From Muricomes intestini (GTDB lineage: Bacteria > Bacillota > Clostridia > Lachnospirales > Lachnospiraceae), in contig NZ_SLZZ01000031.1 of NCBI RefSeq assembly GCF_004346165.1, positions 1 through 36,545 on the forward strand: a stretch of DNA of 36,545 nucleotides. The letters run 5' to 3'. Made by a program: the position numbers and the translations under genes. The notes under the pieces are model-generated. The model saw nothing but the letters and a program-made list of their open reading frames with translations, searched no databases and was not told the origin of the DNA. Shown piece after piece: positions 8,882 through 17,219 of the stretch. How positions within the stretch are numbered: position 1 is the stretch's first letter; each line of letters starts with the position of its first letter.

Positions 8882-10189
8882 TTATACTGCATTAAATGCC
8901 TCTTGTAAATCTTCTATAATATCATCGATATGCTCGGTACCAATGGAAAGGCGGATAGTATTCGGCTTGATGCCCTGGTCGAGCAGTTCCTCCTCTGTGC
9001 ACTGGCTGTGCGTTGTCGTTGCCGGATGGATAACCAGTGACTTCACATCGGCCACATTTGCCAAAAGTGAGAACAATTCCAGATGATCTATGAATTCCTG
9101 TGCCTTCTTTGCGTCTCCCTTGATTTCAAATGTGAAGATAGACCCCCCGCCATTTGGGAAATACTTTGCATACAGCTCTTTTTGTGTTTCGTCTTCTGTC
9201 ACGGACGGATGATGTACCTCCTCGACCTGTGGATGATTTTTCAGATATTGCACCACTTTCAGGGCATTTTCCACATGGCGCTCTACACGGAGAGACAATG
9301 TCTCAAGTCCCTGTAAGAACAAGAATGAGTGAAATGGAGATATCGTTGCCCCTGTATCTCTTAACAGAATCGCACGGATCTTTGTCACAAAAGCTGCCGG
9401 TCCTACCGCTTTTGTAAAGCTGATGCCGTGATAGCTTGGATTGGGTTCTGTCAGTGAAGCAAACTTTCCTGAAGCTTCCCAGTCAAATTTTCCGCTGTCC
9501 ACAATCACTCCGCCGATAGTAGTTCCATGTCCGCCGATAAATTTTGTTGCAGAATGTACCACAATGTCCGCGCCATATTCAATCGGACGTACCAGGTACG
9601 GTGTTGCAAATGTGTTGTCCACAACAAGAGGAATCTTGTGTGCGTGAGCAATCTCTGCAATTTTTTCAATATCTACTACATCCGAATTCGGATTTCCCAG
9701 TGTCTCTATAAAGATTGCCTTTGTGTTCTCTTTAATGGCAGCGTTTACTGCGCTCTCGTCAAAAATATCCACAAAAGTAGTTGTAATTCCATACTGCGGC
9801 AGTGTGTGAGCCAGCAGATTGTAAGTGCCCCCATAAATGTTTTTGGCAGATACAATGTGATCGCCATTCTGTGCCAGATTCTCAATGGTATATGTGACAG
9901 CTGCGGCACCAGATGCAACTGCAAGTGCCGCCACGCCTCCTTCCAGTGCCGCAATGCGCTGTTCAAACACATCTTCTGTGGGATTTGTCAGACGCCCGTA
10001 TATGTTACCCGCATCAGAAAGTCCAAAACGTGCAGCTGCATGCTCACTGTTGTGGAACACATAAGATGATGTCTGATAAATAGGAACCGCTCTTGCATCG
10101 GTTACCGGGTCTGGCTGCTCCTGTCCTACGTGCAGCTGCAGCGTCTCAAATTTTAACTTTCTATTCTCTCTTGTAATCTTTTCACCCAA
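8882..10189 (-). CDS. metY: O-acetylhomoserine aminocarboxypropyltransferase (sulfhydrylase)
   Basis: The 435-residue PLP enzyme joins O-acetylhomoserine with sulfide (or a thiol) to give homocysteine. It is longer than the other gamma-family member here, as expected. Motifs are [11 protein letters not shown] near the N-terminus, [41 protein letters not shown] and the Schiff-base lysine in [14 protein letters not shown] (about K216). The start is a TTG at 10189; the only nearby ATG runs into an in-frame stop at once, and GAGG lies about eight bases upstream of the TTG. It follows cysK by 22 bases and is cotranscribed with it and the CymR-like gene. It gives a direct sulfide-to-homocysteine route parallel to cysK. 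Confidence 0.93.
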   Translation of the reverse strand: MGEKITRENRKLKFETLQLHVGQEQPDPVTDARAVPIYQTSSYVFHNSEHAAARFGLSDAGNIYGRLTNPTEDVFEQRIAALEGGVAALAVASGAAAVTYTIENLAQNGDHIVSAKNIYGGTYNLLAHTLPQYGITTTFVDIFDESAVNAAIKENTKAIFIETLGNPNSDVVDIEKIAEIAHAHKIPLVVDNTFATPYLVRPIEYGADIVVHSATKFIGGHGTTIGGVIVDSGKFDWEASGKFASLTEPNPSYHGISFTKAVGPAAFVTKIRAILLRDTGATISPFHSFLFLQGLETLSLRVERHVENALKVVQYLKNHPQVEEVHHPSVTEDETQKELYAKYFPNGGGSIFTFEIKGDAKKAQEFIDHLELFSLLANVADVKSLVIHPATTTHSQCTEEELLDQGIKPNTIRLSIGTEHIDDIIEDLQEAFNAV

Positions 10190-10211
10190 TTTATTTTACC
10201 TCATTTTCCTT

Positions 10212-11144
10212 TTACTCGCCAAAAAGCGGTGTAGAATAGTATCTGTCTCCTGTATCCGGCAATAATGCCACAATTGTTTTCCCTTTGTTCTCGGGGCGTT
10301 TCGCCAGCTCAATTGCTGCATACAATGCTGCTCCGGAAGAAATCCCCACCAGAACACCTTCCTGCTTTGCAAATGATTTTGCCGTTGCAAATGCATCGTC
10401 ATTCTCTATCTTCAGAATCTCGTCGTAAATCTTTGTATTCAGCACCTCCGGTACGAAGCCTGCCCCGATTCCCTGAATCTTATGCGGCCCGCTCTTACCT
10501 TCGGAAAGCACCGGTGAGGATGCCGGCTCTACTGCTACAATTTTGACATCGGGATTCTGTGCTTTCAGATATTCACCCACACCTGTGAGAGTACCGCCTG
10601 TGCCAACTCCCGCGATAAAAATGTCTACCTTTCCATCTGTGTCATTCCAGATTTCCGGTCCTGTCGTAGCCTTGTGAACAGCTGGGTTTGCAGGGTTTAC
10701 AAACTGTCCCGGAATAAAGCTGTCCGGAGTTTCCTTTGCCAGTTCGTCTGCCTTGGCAATGGCACCCTTCATTCCCTTTGCCCCCTCGGTCAGTACCAAC
10801 TCTGCACCGTAAGCCTTCAGTATATTTCTTCTTTCAACACTCATTGTCTCCGGCATAGTCAAAATGATACGGTAGCCCTTTGCCGCTGCTATAGATGCAA
10901 GACCAATTCCTGTATTACCTGATGTAGGTTCAATGATGACGGAACCTTCCTTTAGGATACCCTTCTCTTCTGCGTCCTCAATCATTGCCTTCGCGATTCT
11001 GTCCTTGACACTTCCCGCGGGATTAAAATATTCCAGCTTTGCCAATATAGTTGCTTCCAAATTCAGGCTCTTTTCTACATTTACCACTTCCATCAGGGGG
11101 GTATTCCCTATCAATCCCAATGTTCCTTTAAAAATATTTGCCAT
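10212..11144 (-). CDS. cysK: Cysteine synthase A (O-acetylserine sulfhydrylase)
   Basis: The 310-residue PLP enzyme makes cysteine from O-acetylserine and sulfide. Hallmarks are LIGNTPL, the Schiff-base lysine in [11 protein letters not shown] (K47), the substrate loop PTSGNTG (75-79) and [10 protein letters not shown] for the phosphate of PLP. The start at 11144 is chosen because AGGG precedes it. It is the first gene of the cysK-metY-cymR-like unit and is driven by a perfect consensus promoter at 11192-11220. In CymR systems CysK is also the co-sensor of the repressor. No cysE is present in the window, so O-acetylserine supply must be encoded elsewhere. Confidence 0.96.
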   Translation of the reverse strand: MANIFKGTLGLIGNTPLMEVVNVEKSLNLEATILAKLEYFNPAGSVKDRIAKAMIEDAEEKGILKEGSVIIEPTSGNTGIGLASIAAAKGYRIILTMPETMSVERRNILKAYGAELVLTEGAKGMKGAIAKADELAKETPDSFIPGQFVNPANPAVHKATTGPEIWNDTDGKVDIFIAGVGTGGTLTGVGEYLKAQNPDVKIVAVEPASSPVLSEGKSGPHKIQGIGAGFVPEVLNTKIYDEILKIENDDAFATAKSFAKQEGVLVGISSGAALYAAIELAKRPENKGKTIVALLPDTGDRYYSTPLFGE

Positions 11145-11191
11145 TTTCTTTTCCCTACCTTTCATATATGTTTAGTATGTTTTATGTTATT

Positions 11192-11220
11192 ATTATATCC
11201 ATGTTATCCAAATATGTCAA
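11192..11220 (-). promoter_or_regulatory. Perfect consensus sigma-A promoter of cysK operon
   Basis: On the minus strand TTGACA (11220-11215) and TATAAT (11197-11192) are separated by 17 bases. A promoter this strong usually needs a repressor, in line with control by the CymR-like protein. An inverted repeat TGGCACATG / CATGTGCCA (11256-11264 and 11289-11297) lies upstream of the promoter. Confidence 0.85.
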
Positions 11221-11332
11221 CTATATTTTTGCAATTCCAGTATACAAATTTTTAATGGCACATGCAAGGGAAAACTCATATTTCTTTACATGTGCCATCT
11301 ATGCATTATCCTTGCAATTGCTGAGAAGAGAC

Positions 11333-11361
11333 GAAGGGCCAGCTCGACTCCGCTGCCCTTC
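11333..11361 (-). terminator. Hairpin terminator after the ATPase-nitroreductase fusion
   Basis: GAAGGGC and GCCCTTC (11333-11339 and 11355-11361) form a GC-rich stem just beyond the stop of the fusion gene. The tract that follows on the minus strand is only moderately T-rich. It probably ends the M20-transporter operon ahead of the cysK promoter. Confidence 0.55.
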
Positions 11362-11373
11362 TGTATAGGTATT

Positions 11374-12354
11374 TCAATATTTTGCCAACACTGCGTCTTC
11401 TACGCTGGAGCGCAGTGGGGGATGAGGTGTCTGATCTCCATATCCCACATCTACATATGTTACCATTCTAATGTAGTCCGGCAGCTCAAACTTTTTTCTA
11501 AGTCTGTCAGAAAACTCCTGGTTCGGGAACGTGAGCCATACACCCTCCAGGCCTGCGGCATGGGCAGCAAGTACAATGTTCTGGCCTGCAGCGCCGGCAT
11601 CCAGAAGCTGATTTCTTACAGGTGTAAATGAATTTGCCTTATAGCATCTCATATCCTGGAGAATCACCAGATGAACCGGGCCACCCGGGACATCGCTTCC
11701 TTTAAATAATCCAGGCTCATTTTTTTCTCTTACTACAACATATTTAATGGACTGGACATTGCAGCCATGGGCAGCCCACAGCCCTGCCTCCAGTACTTTA
11801 TCAATAATTTCATCCGGCACTTCCTGATCCGTAAATTCTCTGACCGAACGCCTCTCCTTTAGTATAGTAAAGAAATCCTCTTCCATTTCTTTTGTAACTG
11901 TCTTAGGCACATATGGTGATAAATCCACCGGTTCTCCATTAGAAAGCTTATCCGCAGACTGCACTAAGAAGCTGGCATATTGATATTCCGGAAGTTCTTG
12001 GCTCAATCCCCGCTTTACCCGCTCATCTTTAGGGACTTTTGCAATATCCATCCCGAAAGCGATATTCTTCTTAATAGTTCTCCACGGATAGAGCGAAGCA
12101 TCCTGAAATACAACACCGATATCCCGGCTTGTTCCCTTCACCGGAACATCATCCAGCAGAACCTCACCTGCTGTATGTTCAAGAAGGCCGGCAACTATCT
12201 CAAGCAATGTACTTTTCCCACATCCCGAAGGACCTACGATGCAGACAAATTCCCCGTCCCGGATCTCCATGTTAATATCTGTCAGAGCATGCGTCATCTC
12301 ACCGTTCTCACCGGGATAATATTTCTCCAGATTTTTGATTTTAATGGTCGGCAT
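11374..12354 (-). CDS. Fusion of a truncated ABC-transporter ATPase to a nitroreductase-family domain
   Basis: The 326-residue product has two unrelated halves in one frame. Residues 1 to about 115 are the start of a SsuB/TauB-type ATPase, with Walker A GPSGCGKST (41-49), the Q-loop VVFQDASLYPW and a conserved NIAFGM. The usual LSGGQ signature, Walker B and H-loop are absent; about 140 residues of the normal 250 are missing. From about residue 116 to the end is an FMN nitroreductase-like domain with ERRSVREF (167-174) and AAGQNIVLAAHAAGLEGVW. The ATPase half cannot hydrolyse ATP in the normal way. The simplest explanation is an in-frame deletion joining two adjacent genes. The start at 12354 has GGAGGG upstream, 20 bases after the binding-protein gene. 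The transporter may borrow another ATPase. Confidence 0.88.
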   Translation of the reverse strand: MPTIKIKNLEKYYPGENGEMTHALTDINMEIRDGEFVCIVGPSGCGKSTLLEIVAGLLEHTAGEVLLDDVPVKGTSRDIGVVFQDASLYPWRTIKKNIAFGMDIAKVPKDERVKRGLSQELPEYQYASFLVQSADKLSNGEPVDLSPYVPKTVTKEMEEDFFTILKERRSVREFTDQEVPDEIIDKVLEAGLWAAHGCNVQSIKYVVVREKNEPGLFKGSDVPGGPVHLVILQDMRCYKANSFTPVRNQLLDAGAAGQNIVLAAHAAGLEGVWLTFPNQEFSDRLRKKFELPDYIRMVTYVDVGYGDQTPHPPLRSSVEDAVLAKY

Positions 12355-12374
12355 TCTTTTTTGCTCCCTCCTTG

Positions 12375-13454
12375 CTATTTGCTTTCCGGGTCTGTAAGGC
12401 CCAGTTCATCAGCAGCTTTCTGCGCAAATTCGTTTGTATAAGTTCCATCCGCCTTTACGTTTTTGTCGAGCCATCCGTAATCCTTCAGATATTCTACGGT
12501 CGTATTAATCCTGTCGTCCGGTATTACCGGATAATCAAACCATACATCTTTCTCTGATTCCACAGCCTTTTTCATTACATCTTCCGGAGTATTCATCTGT
12601 TTGGCCGCCCAGGAAATGAATTCATCAAAATATTCATTTTTCACTTCTTCGTGCACTTTATAGTAAGCGGTCAGAAAACGCTGTAATTTCTCAGGCTGCT
12701 TTTCAATCATCTCATTTGAGGCTATAATAGTTCCTGTATAATAATCTGGAATGTAGTCCCATGCCCGGCCAAGAATGTGACCTGTCCCTTCGGCTTCAGC
12801 CAGGGCGGCATAGGGATTATGAATGATTGTTGCGTCTACTTCCCCTGATGTAAGTGTGGCATATGCTGACTGGTAAGTTCCATTTGCCACCAGTGTCACA
12901 TCGTCTTCGCCAATTTCGTTCTCTTCCAGCATCTTCAGGACAGACAGCCTCATGCCGCCTGCGGCAGCTGCAGTTCCGATTGTTTTTCCTTTCAGGTCAC
13001 TGATCTCTTTTATACTATCATCCCCGGCAACCAGCCAGTAGCAGCCGGAATACCTCCACATATTTCCTACCAGTTTTGCAGGAACACCATTGTAAATACC
13101 GGGAATGTAGGAGCTTGGATCGCCGTCGGCAAGATCAACCTCTCCCCTGGTTATCATTGAAAGGGCCTCGTCATTGCTGCTCCACTGGATATTGTCAAAT
13201 TCAATACCAAGTTCTTTGTACAATCCTTTTTCAATGGCAAAGTTATTGACCGCACCTGTCATACCTGTGGCAAAGCAGGTACGGAGTTTAATTGTATCGT
13301 CATCTTCGGATGAAGGGTTAGATGATGCAGAATCTGCTGTTCCTGCCGTTTCAGGCCTTTTTGATGCTTCAGAGTCTTTTGATGATGAGCATCCGGCCAC
13401 AACCGAAACTATCAGTGCCGCTGCTGTCAATACAGATATAATTCTTTTTTTCAT
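12375..13454 (-). CDS. SsuA/NMT1-type substrate-binding lipoprotein
   Basis: The 359-residue product opens with a lipoprotein signal: MKKR, a hydrophobic stretch and the lipobox VVAGC, after which the mature protein would be anchored outside the membrane. A low-complexity serine-rich linker follows. The binding domain begins near TCFATGMTGAVNNFAIEKGLYKELGI, typical of aliphatic sulfonate, taurine and thiamine-precursor binders of the NMT1 group, and contains DLKGKTIGT. The start at 13454 has GAGGT seven to eight bases upstream. It sits between permease and ATPase fusion, giving a SsuACB-like set. The substrate is inferred from neighbours to be a small organosulfur or carbamoyl compound; the fold alone would also allow nitrate, sulfonate or pyrimidine ligands. 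Confidence 0.88.
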   Translation of the reverse strand: MKKRIISVLTAAALIVSVVAGCSSSKDSEASKRPETAGTADSASSNPSSEDDDTIKLRTCFATGMTGAVNNFAIEKGLYKELGIEFDNIQWSSNDEALSMITRGEVDLADGDPSSYIPGIYNGVPAKLVGNMWRYSGCYWLVAGDDSIKEISDLKGKTIGTAAAAGGMRLSVLKMLEENEIGEDDVTLVANGTYQSAYATLTSGEVDATIIHNPYAALAEAEGTGHILGRAWDYIPDYYTGTIIASNEMIEKQPEKLQRFLTAYYKVHEEVKNEYFDEFISWAAKQMNTPEDVMKKAVESEKDVWFDYPVIPDDRINTTVEYLKDYGWLDKNVKADGTYTNEFAQKAADELGLTDPESK

Positions 13455-13505
13455 GTACAATACCTCTTTCATTTCGTTAGATTTTCAGGATCTTTACTTT
13501 GATCT

Positions 13506-14285
13506 TTATACTCGCCTCCACCTGTGACACATTAAATACTCAATCACTGCAATCAGTTTAACAAAGCATACCGAAATCACTGTTACCAGTATGATAATGA
13601 AAAACATCCTGGGTGTATTCAGCAGATTCTGAGATTCTGAAAGTAAATACCCCAGTCCCGCTTTGGCGGACTGCATTTCGGAAAATACAACTCCAGTCAG
13701 GGCTGTTGCCGCAGCCAGTCTCAGACCGTTGAACATAGAGGGTAGCGCTGCCGGAATCATGACTTTAAATACTGTCTGCAGCTTTGTTGCATTAAATACC
13801 CTCGCCACTTTCAAATACTCTGTCTTACATTCTTTTGCTCCGGTAACAGTATTATATAGAATTTGAAATACGGAAAACAAGAATATAAGTACCACTTTGG
13901 ATTTAAAACCAATCCCAAACCACAGGATAAGCAGAGGCAGTATCGCTGTCTTGGGAATTGCCATAACTGCTGAAAAAAATACATTACTGTACGCTTCCAC
14001 TTTTGGGAACATGGTCCAAATCAAACCTACCGCAATACCAAACACTGCAGCCAGTGCATATCCCACTGCCACCTCCTGAAGCGTAAGAATCAAATGGGGC
14101 CACAAAGTTCCGTCTGTTATAATACGGGCTGCCTCTTTCACGATGCTGGAGGGGGATGCCATGAATACCTTGTTGACTGCTCCGGAACCCACTGCATATT
14201 CCATACCCCCAAGCAGTGCCATCAATGTAAGAATCTGCAGCACATTGATAAATGTGATTTTTCGCTTACTGCTCTTTGCCGCCAT
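13506..14285 (-). CDS. SsuC-type ABC transporter permease
   Basis: The 259-residue integral membrane protein has about six hydrophobic segments. Its cytoplasmic coupling loop KVARVFNATKLQTVFKVMIPAALPS... matches the EAA motif of the sulfonate/nitrate/taurine permeases. LRLAAATALTGVVFSEMQSAKAGLGYLL is a familiar segment of SsuC and TauC relatives (quoted here with the pore helix between). The ATG at 14285 has AAGGAAA upstream and lies inside the end of the ATC-hydrolase-like gene, overlapping it by 20 bases, which implies translational coupling. The permease would form a homodimer with two copies of an ATPase, but the only ATPase in the operon is truncated. Confidence 0.9.
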   Translation of the reverse strand: MAAKSSKRKITFINVLQILTLMALLGGMEYAVGSGAVNKVFMASPSSIVKEAARIITDGTLWPHLILTLQEVAVGYALAAVFGIAVGLIWTMFPKVEAYSNVFFSAVMAIPKTAILPLLILWFGIGFKSKVVLIFLFSVFQILYNTVTGAKECKTEYLKVARVFNATKLQTVFKVMIPAALPSMFNGLRLAAATALTGVVFSEMQSAKAGLGYLLSESQNLLNTPRMFFIIILVTVISVCFVKLIAVIEYLMCHRWRRV

Positions 14286-14808
14286 AGGTGTAATTTCCTT
14301 TCTTCACTTCTTCGCTTACAAAATATTCTCTCTCACAGCTTTCTCCCTCAAGCAGTACATTCTGGGTGAGCTTATGGGAAAGGCGTTTCGTAAAATTTTC
14401 AATCGTCGTGGTGTCTATCACATCGCAGTAATAAGGTGCCAGCTCCTTAAACCAGGGATGCTCATCAAAATATGTTCTCCAGACTTCAGCGTAAGGACAG
14501 TGGTCTGCTCCCCACTGTGGGATCCAACCACACAAAGGCAAGTCTACCACCTCCATAAAATCTTTCTTTGTCTCTGTGGCCTTCCCCTGCTTATGTGCCT
14601 TTTCCCTTAACTGATCAGAACGGTCCACAGCCAGCTCAAATACAGTCTGCCTGACAATTTCTTTCGTTTTTTCCAGACCATAAGTCTTCTGAAGTACATC
14701 GCAAAAGTGAAAATACAGCATTGCAAACTGTCTTGCCGCCTTTCTGATTTCATCCACCATCTGCTCTCTCAAAACAGTGCCCGTTATTTTGTAACTTTCC
14801 TTTCCCAT
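14266..14808 (-). CDS. L-2-aminothiazoline-4-carboxylate (ATC) hydrolase-like protein
   Basis: The 180-residue soluble protein resembles the ATC hydrolase family, which opens the thiazoline ring to give N-carbamoyl-L-cysteine (AtcB in the Pseudomonas pathway). Conserved-looking features are the cysteine and histidine rich centre CGW...HCPYAEVW, LAPYYCDVID and the late LLEGESCEREYF. The assignment is from remembered family pattern, not a search. It has no signal peptide. The start at 14808 has a strong GGAGG run upstream and lies within the end of the M20 gene (25-base overlap); its own end overlaps the permease. These overlaps tie hydrolase, amidohydrolase and importer together. It could act on a related cyclic or carbamoylated thiol precursor. 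Confidence 0.6.
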   Translation of the reverse strand: MGKESYKITGTVLREQMVDEIRKAARQFAMLYFHFCDVLQKTYGLEKTKEIVRQTVFELAVDRSDQLREKAHKQGKATETKKDFMEVVDLPLCGWIPQWGADHCPYAEVWRTYFDEHPWFKELAPYYCDVIDTTTIENFTKRLSHKLTQNVLLEGESCEREYFVSEEVKKGNYTYGGKEQ

Positions 14809-16127
14809 ATTTCCTCTTCCTCCACCGAATAGAACTTATTCAGAAATTCTATATATTCTTCTTTTGACTGAAATACCGGGTGGTACTCCTCCTTTACTCT
14901 TTTGGCAAGTGCCGCCCCATCCTTCAACATCCGATATGCGCTGAGTGCAAAAATCTTTGCTGTCAATATATATGCTTCCTCCTCATCACAGACCGCAAAC
15001 TCGGACTGATGAAGTCCACCTGATGCGCCGCCGGTGTTAAATGTGAGTACCGGCATTAGATGCTGTACATCGCCCACATCTGTAGAGCCTCCTCCGTGCT
15101 TTTTAACCACATCTGTATCCACCTTTTTGGGAGCTGATACCTCTTTTATCACTTCCAGGACTTCCTCCGGCACTGCCTGGGGAAGAGACGGAAGGTACCC
15201 GGGCATTGTCTCAATCTGGTACCCGGCACCCATGGCCATCGCTCCGGCTTTAAAGGATCTGTCTGTCTTCAGGGAAGCGTCCGTAAATGCTTCTCTTGTC
15301 TTTCCTCTTACCAGTGTTTCAATAATAGCCTCATCGGGTACCACATTTACCAGATTGCCGCCTTTTGTCATAATCGGGTGCACTCTGACACAGTCCTCGT
15401 CGCGGAATGTCTCACGGTTAAAAGCCAGTCCCTGAAGCCCCAGCGCAGCAGCCGACAGTGCGTTTACCCCCTGCTCTTTTGCTGCTGCCGCATGTGCCGC
15501 CTTGCCTTTTATGGTAATAACCTTAGATACAAAACCGTTGCTGCTTCCAGTCCCGGCGGATATTCCCTCCATGGAAATGTGATGAACAATGCATGCGTCA
15601 ATATCATCAAATGCCCCTATACGGATCAATTCACATTTCCCGCCGCCGTAGCCAATTTTATTCTGTTTCATTAATGTTTTCTTAAATTCCACTTCTCCGT
15701 ATTCTTCCGCCGGTGCCGCCAGGAAAACGATCTGTCCATTCAACTTTTCTGAAATGTTTTTTTCCGTAAGTGCAAGAGCCGCCCCTATGACCCCTGCAAG
15801 CTGTGCGTGGTGTCCGCAGCAGTGTGCCGCCTGTGTGTCAGGATTCGCATATACATGGCTGGGAATCCTCAGTGCATCTAGTTCGCCAATCGACGCAAGA
15901 GAAAAATTGTCTTTCTCTTCCGAGTTCAGATATGCCTTCACACCAGTAATAGCCAAATTATCTTCTATCCGCTCCGTCCGGCTCTCCATGAATTTCCGAA
16001 ATTTCTCACTGGTTCTGAATTCCTTGTACCCCAGTTCACCATGACAATAAACATCATTCGCAAATTCCAAAATCACACTTCTGTTGTCATCAATTATCTG
16101 TACAATCTGCTCTTCCGTTTTGTCCAT
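14784..16127 (-). CDS. M20D-family amidohydrolase
   Basis: The 447-residue zinc-dependent hydrolase belongs to the HipO/AbgB group of M20 enzymes that cut N-acyl or N-carbamoyl amino acids. Visible features are the metal-site stretch AHCCGHHAQLAG (about 101-112), the catalytic EEYGE (141-145), the paired histidines in CIVHHISMEG and a final metal-side histidine in GGLHQSEF. The start at 16127 has GAAGGG upstream. It is the first gene of the operon with the ATC-hydrolase-like protein and the transporter. In the Pseudomonas ATC pathway the second enzyme (AtcC) is an M20-type N-carbamoyl-cysteine amidohydrolase, so that role is the favoured inference. p-Aminobenzoyl-glutamate or hippurate-like substrates are the alternative. 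Confidence 0.88.
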   Translation of the reverse strand: MDKTEEQIVQIIDDNRSVILEFANDVYCHGELGYKEFRTSEKFRKFMESRTERIEDNLAITGVKAYLNSEEKDNFSLASIGELDALRIPSHVYANPDTQAAHCCGHHAQLAGVIGAALALTEKNISEKLNGQIVFLAAPAEEYGEVEFKKTLMKQNKIGYGGGKCELIRIGAFDDIDACIVHHISMEGISAGTGSSNGFVSKVITIKGKAAHAAAAKEQGVNALSAAALGLQGLAFNRETFRDEDCVRVHPIMTKGGNLVNVVPDEAIIETLVRGKTREAFTDASLKTDRSFKAGAMAMGAGYQIETMPGYLPSLPQAVPEEVLEVIKEVSAPKKVDTDVVKKHGGGSTDVGDVQHLMPVLTFNTGGASGGLHQSEFAVCDEEEAYILTAKIFALSAYRMLKDGAALAKRVKEEYHPVFQSKEEYIEFLNKFYSVEEEEIWERKVTK

Positions 16128-16180
16128 ACACACCCTTCTCTCGCCTTTATTATGCAATTTTTCACATTAACGTCCTAAAA

Positions 16181-16197
16181 CATATATTGCATGTATG
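16181..16197. promoter_or_regulatory. Imperfect palindrome between promoter and M20 operon
   Basis: CATATATTGCATGTATG is a 17-bp imperfect palindrome (two mismatched pairs) located downstream of the -10 of the M20 operon promoter. Its position suits a repressor operator; the cognate regulator is not identified. Confidence 0.35.
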
Positions 16198-16207
16198 ATT
16201 AGTAGGT

Positions 16208-16236
16208 ATATTATCACTATTTTTCCTAGCTGTCAA
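16208..16236 (-). promoter_or_regulatory. Sigma-A promoter of the M20-ATC-transporter operon
   Basis: On the minus strand TTGACA (16236-16231) and TAATAT (16213-16208) are 17 bases apart. It lies 81 bases upstream of the M20 start and is the only convincing promoter for the five-gene operon. Confidence 0.8.
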
Positions 16237-16267
16237 TTACTTTTTATACTTCTCATATATAAATAAT

Positions 16268-16393
16268 ATGATACCAGGGTCAAAAGGTCATGCGTTTCAT
16301 GCTTGCATGAAAAAGCATGACTTTGGGGGAGCACAAAGTGCGTAGCAATCCGTAGGTATCAAGGGTCAAAATACCTTTTGACCCCAACATCAT
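16268..16393 (-). repeat. MITE-like element, internally deleted copy (126 bp)
   Basis: This is the reverse complement of the 187-bp element at 19660-19846, with an exact internal loss of 61 bp. Ends are ATGATACCAGGGTCAAAAGG on one side and the inverted GGGTCAAAAGG...CATCAT on the other, an imperfect terminal inverted repeat. Flanking AAT on both sides may be a 3-bp target duplication. In this 16128-16510 gap it lies between the M20 promoter and the terminator at 16432. Confidence 0.8.
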
Positions 16394-16431
16394 AATATGT
16401 ATAAGGTTTGAAAATTGCTCCATCACAAAAA

Positions 16432-16465
16432 TGACCCCCTATACCTGTTTTTCATTTATAGGGGA
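16432..16465 (-). terminator. Hairpin terminator of the flavin reductase-rubredoxin gene
   Basis: CCCCTATA and TATAGGGG form a stem with a short AT-rich loop. On the minus strand it is followed by GTCATTTTTG, giving a modest T tract. It lies about 45 bases beyond the stop of the gene at 16511. Confidence 0.6.
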
Positions 16466-16510
16466 TCCTATTCTTTTATCTCTTAAATTTTACACCGAAT
16501 AGTTAATTAA

Positions 16511-17137
16511 TTAAAGCTTTACGAACTGCTCCCTGCCATTTCCGCACACGGGACAGACATAATCCTCCGGTATCGTATCTGCCTCTAATATATAACCGCA
16601 GATCTGACAGCGGTAGCCTGTCTTTTTCTCCTCCGGAATGTAGCTGGACGCTTTGGGCGGTGTAACCCCCTTCTTTACTGAATGATAGTAAGCATATGTC
16701 ATAGGAGGTTCATCCTTATCCAAAACCTCCGCATCATCTATCTCGGCAAGAAAGACCTTATGAGTTCCCACATCCATGGAAGATTTCACTTTACAGGTGT
16801 ACCTTGCAACTACCTGCTCACATACATATGGTATATCATGACAGTCTATCTCTGTCTCAAATCCCTCAAACTTATTCTTATCTTTACTGCTCTGAAAACC
16901 AAATGCCCGGATCAACTCCATCGTTGCCTCCTGAGAGAGTGCAACCCCTTCAAAATACCCGGACTTCTCTATTATGCTGGTTGTGTAATTATCCTTGTTA
17001 ATCGTAAGGGTAACCTGCAGCGGCTTTGATGTCACTTGCATCAGCGTATTTACAACACACCCGCCCGTCTTTCCATCGCAGTTGGACGAAACCAGATAAA
17101 GTCCGTAGCTCATTTTTTGAAATGCTTTTGTATCCAT
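16511..17137 (-). CDS. Flavin reductase-like protein fused to rubredoxin (high-molecular-weight rubredoxin type)
   Basis: The 208-residue product has an FMN-binding flavin-reductase-like domain (about 1-165, starting FQKMSYGLYLVSS and containing VNTLMQVTSKPLQVTLTIN). A C-terminal rubredoxin module has two knuckles, CQIC (177-180) and CPVC (195-198). This matches the Hrb proteins of acetogens and clostridia, which pass electrons from NAD(P)H to flavodiiron proteins for nitric oxide or oxygen detoxification. No flavodiiron gene is in the window. The start at 17137 has GGGAGG upstream. A 13-bp palindrome AACAATTATTGTT lies at 17157-17169 in its leader. It follows the chemoreceptor gene by 82 bases and may share its transcript. 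Cytosolic. Confidence 0.88.
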   Translation of the reverse strand: MDTKAFQKMSYGLYLVSSNCDGKTGGCVVNTLMQVTSKPLQVTLTINKDNYTTSIIEKSGYFEGVALSQEATMELIRAFGFQSSKDKNKFEGFETEIDCHDIPYVCEQVVARYTCKVKSSMDVGTHKVFLAEIDDAEVLDKDEPPMTYAYYHSVKKGVTPPKASSYIPEEKKTGYRCQICGYILEADTIPEDYVCPVCGNGREQFVKL

Positions 17138-17219
17138 ATAGATCCTCCCTTTCAGCAACAATTATTGTTATTATCATTGTGCCACAAATGGAATTATTTT
17201 ACAACCCCGGGACATGATT

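Noticed and set aside
9527-10069. Long plus-strand frame (180 codons) opposite metY
   Set aside because: It lies wholly within a well-supported PLP enzyme gene, is cysteine-rich with no family pattern, and lacks a ribosome site.
11256-11297. Inverted repeat TGGCACATG / CATGTGCCA as a riboswitch or terminator
   Set aside because: It lies upstream of the cysK promoter rather than in the transcript, and the loop is long. At most it is a regulator site.
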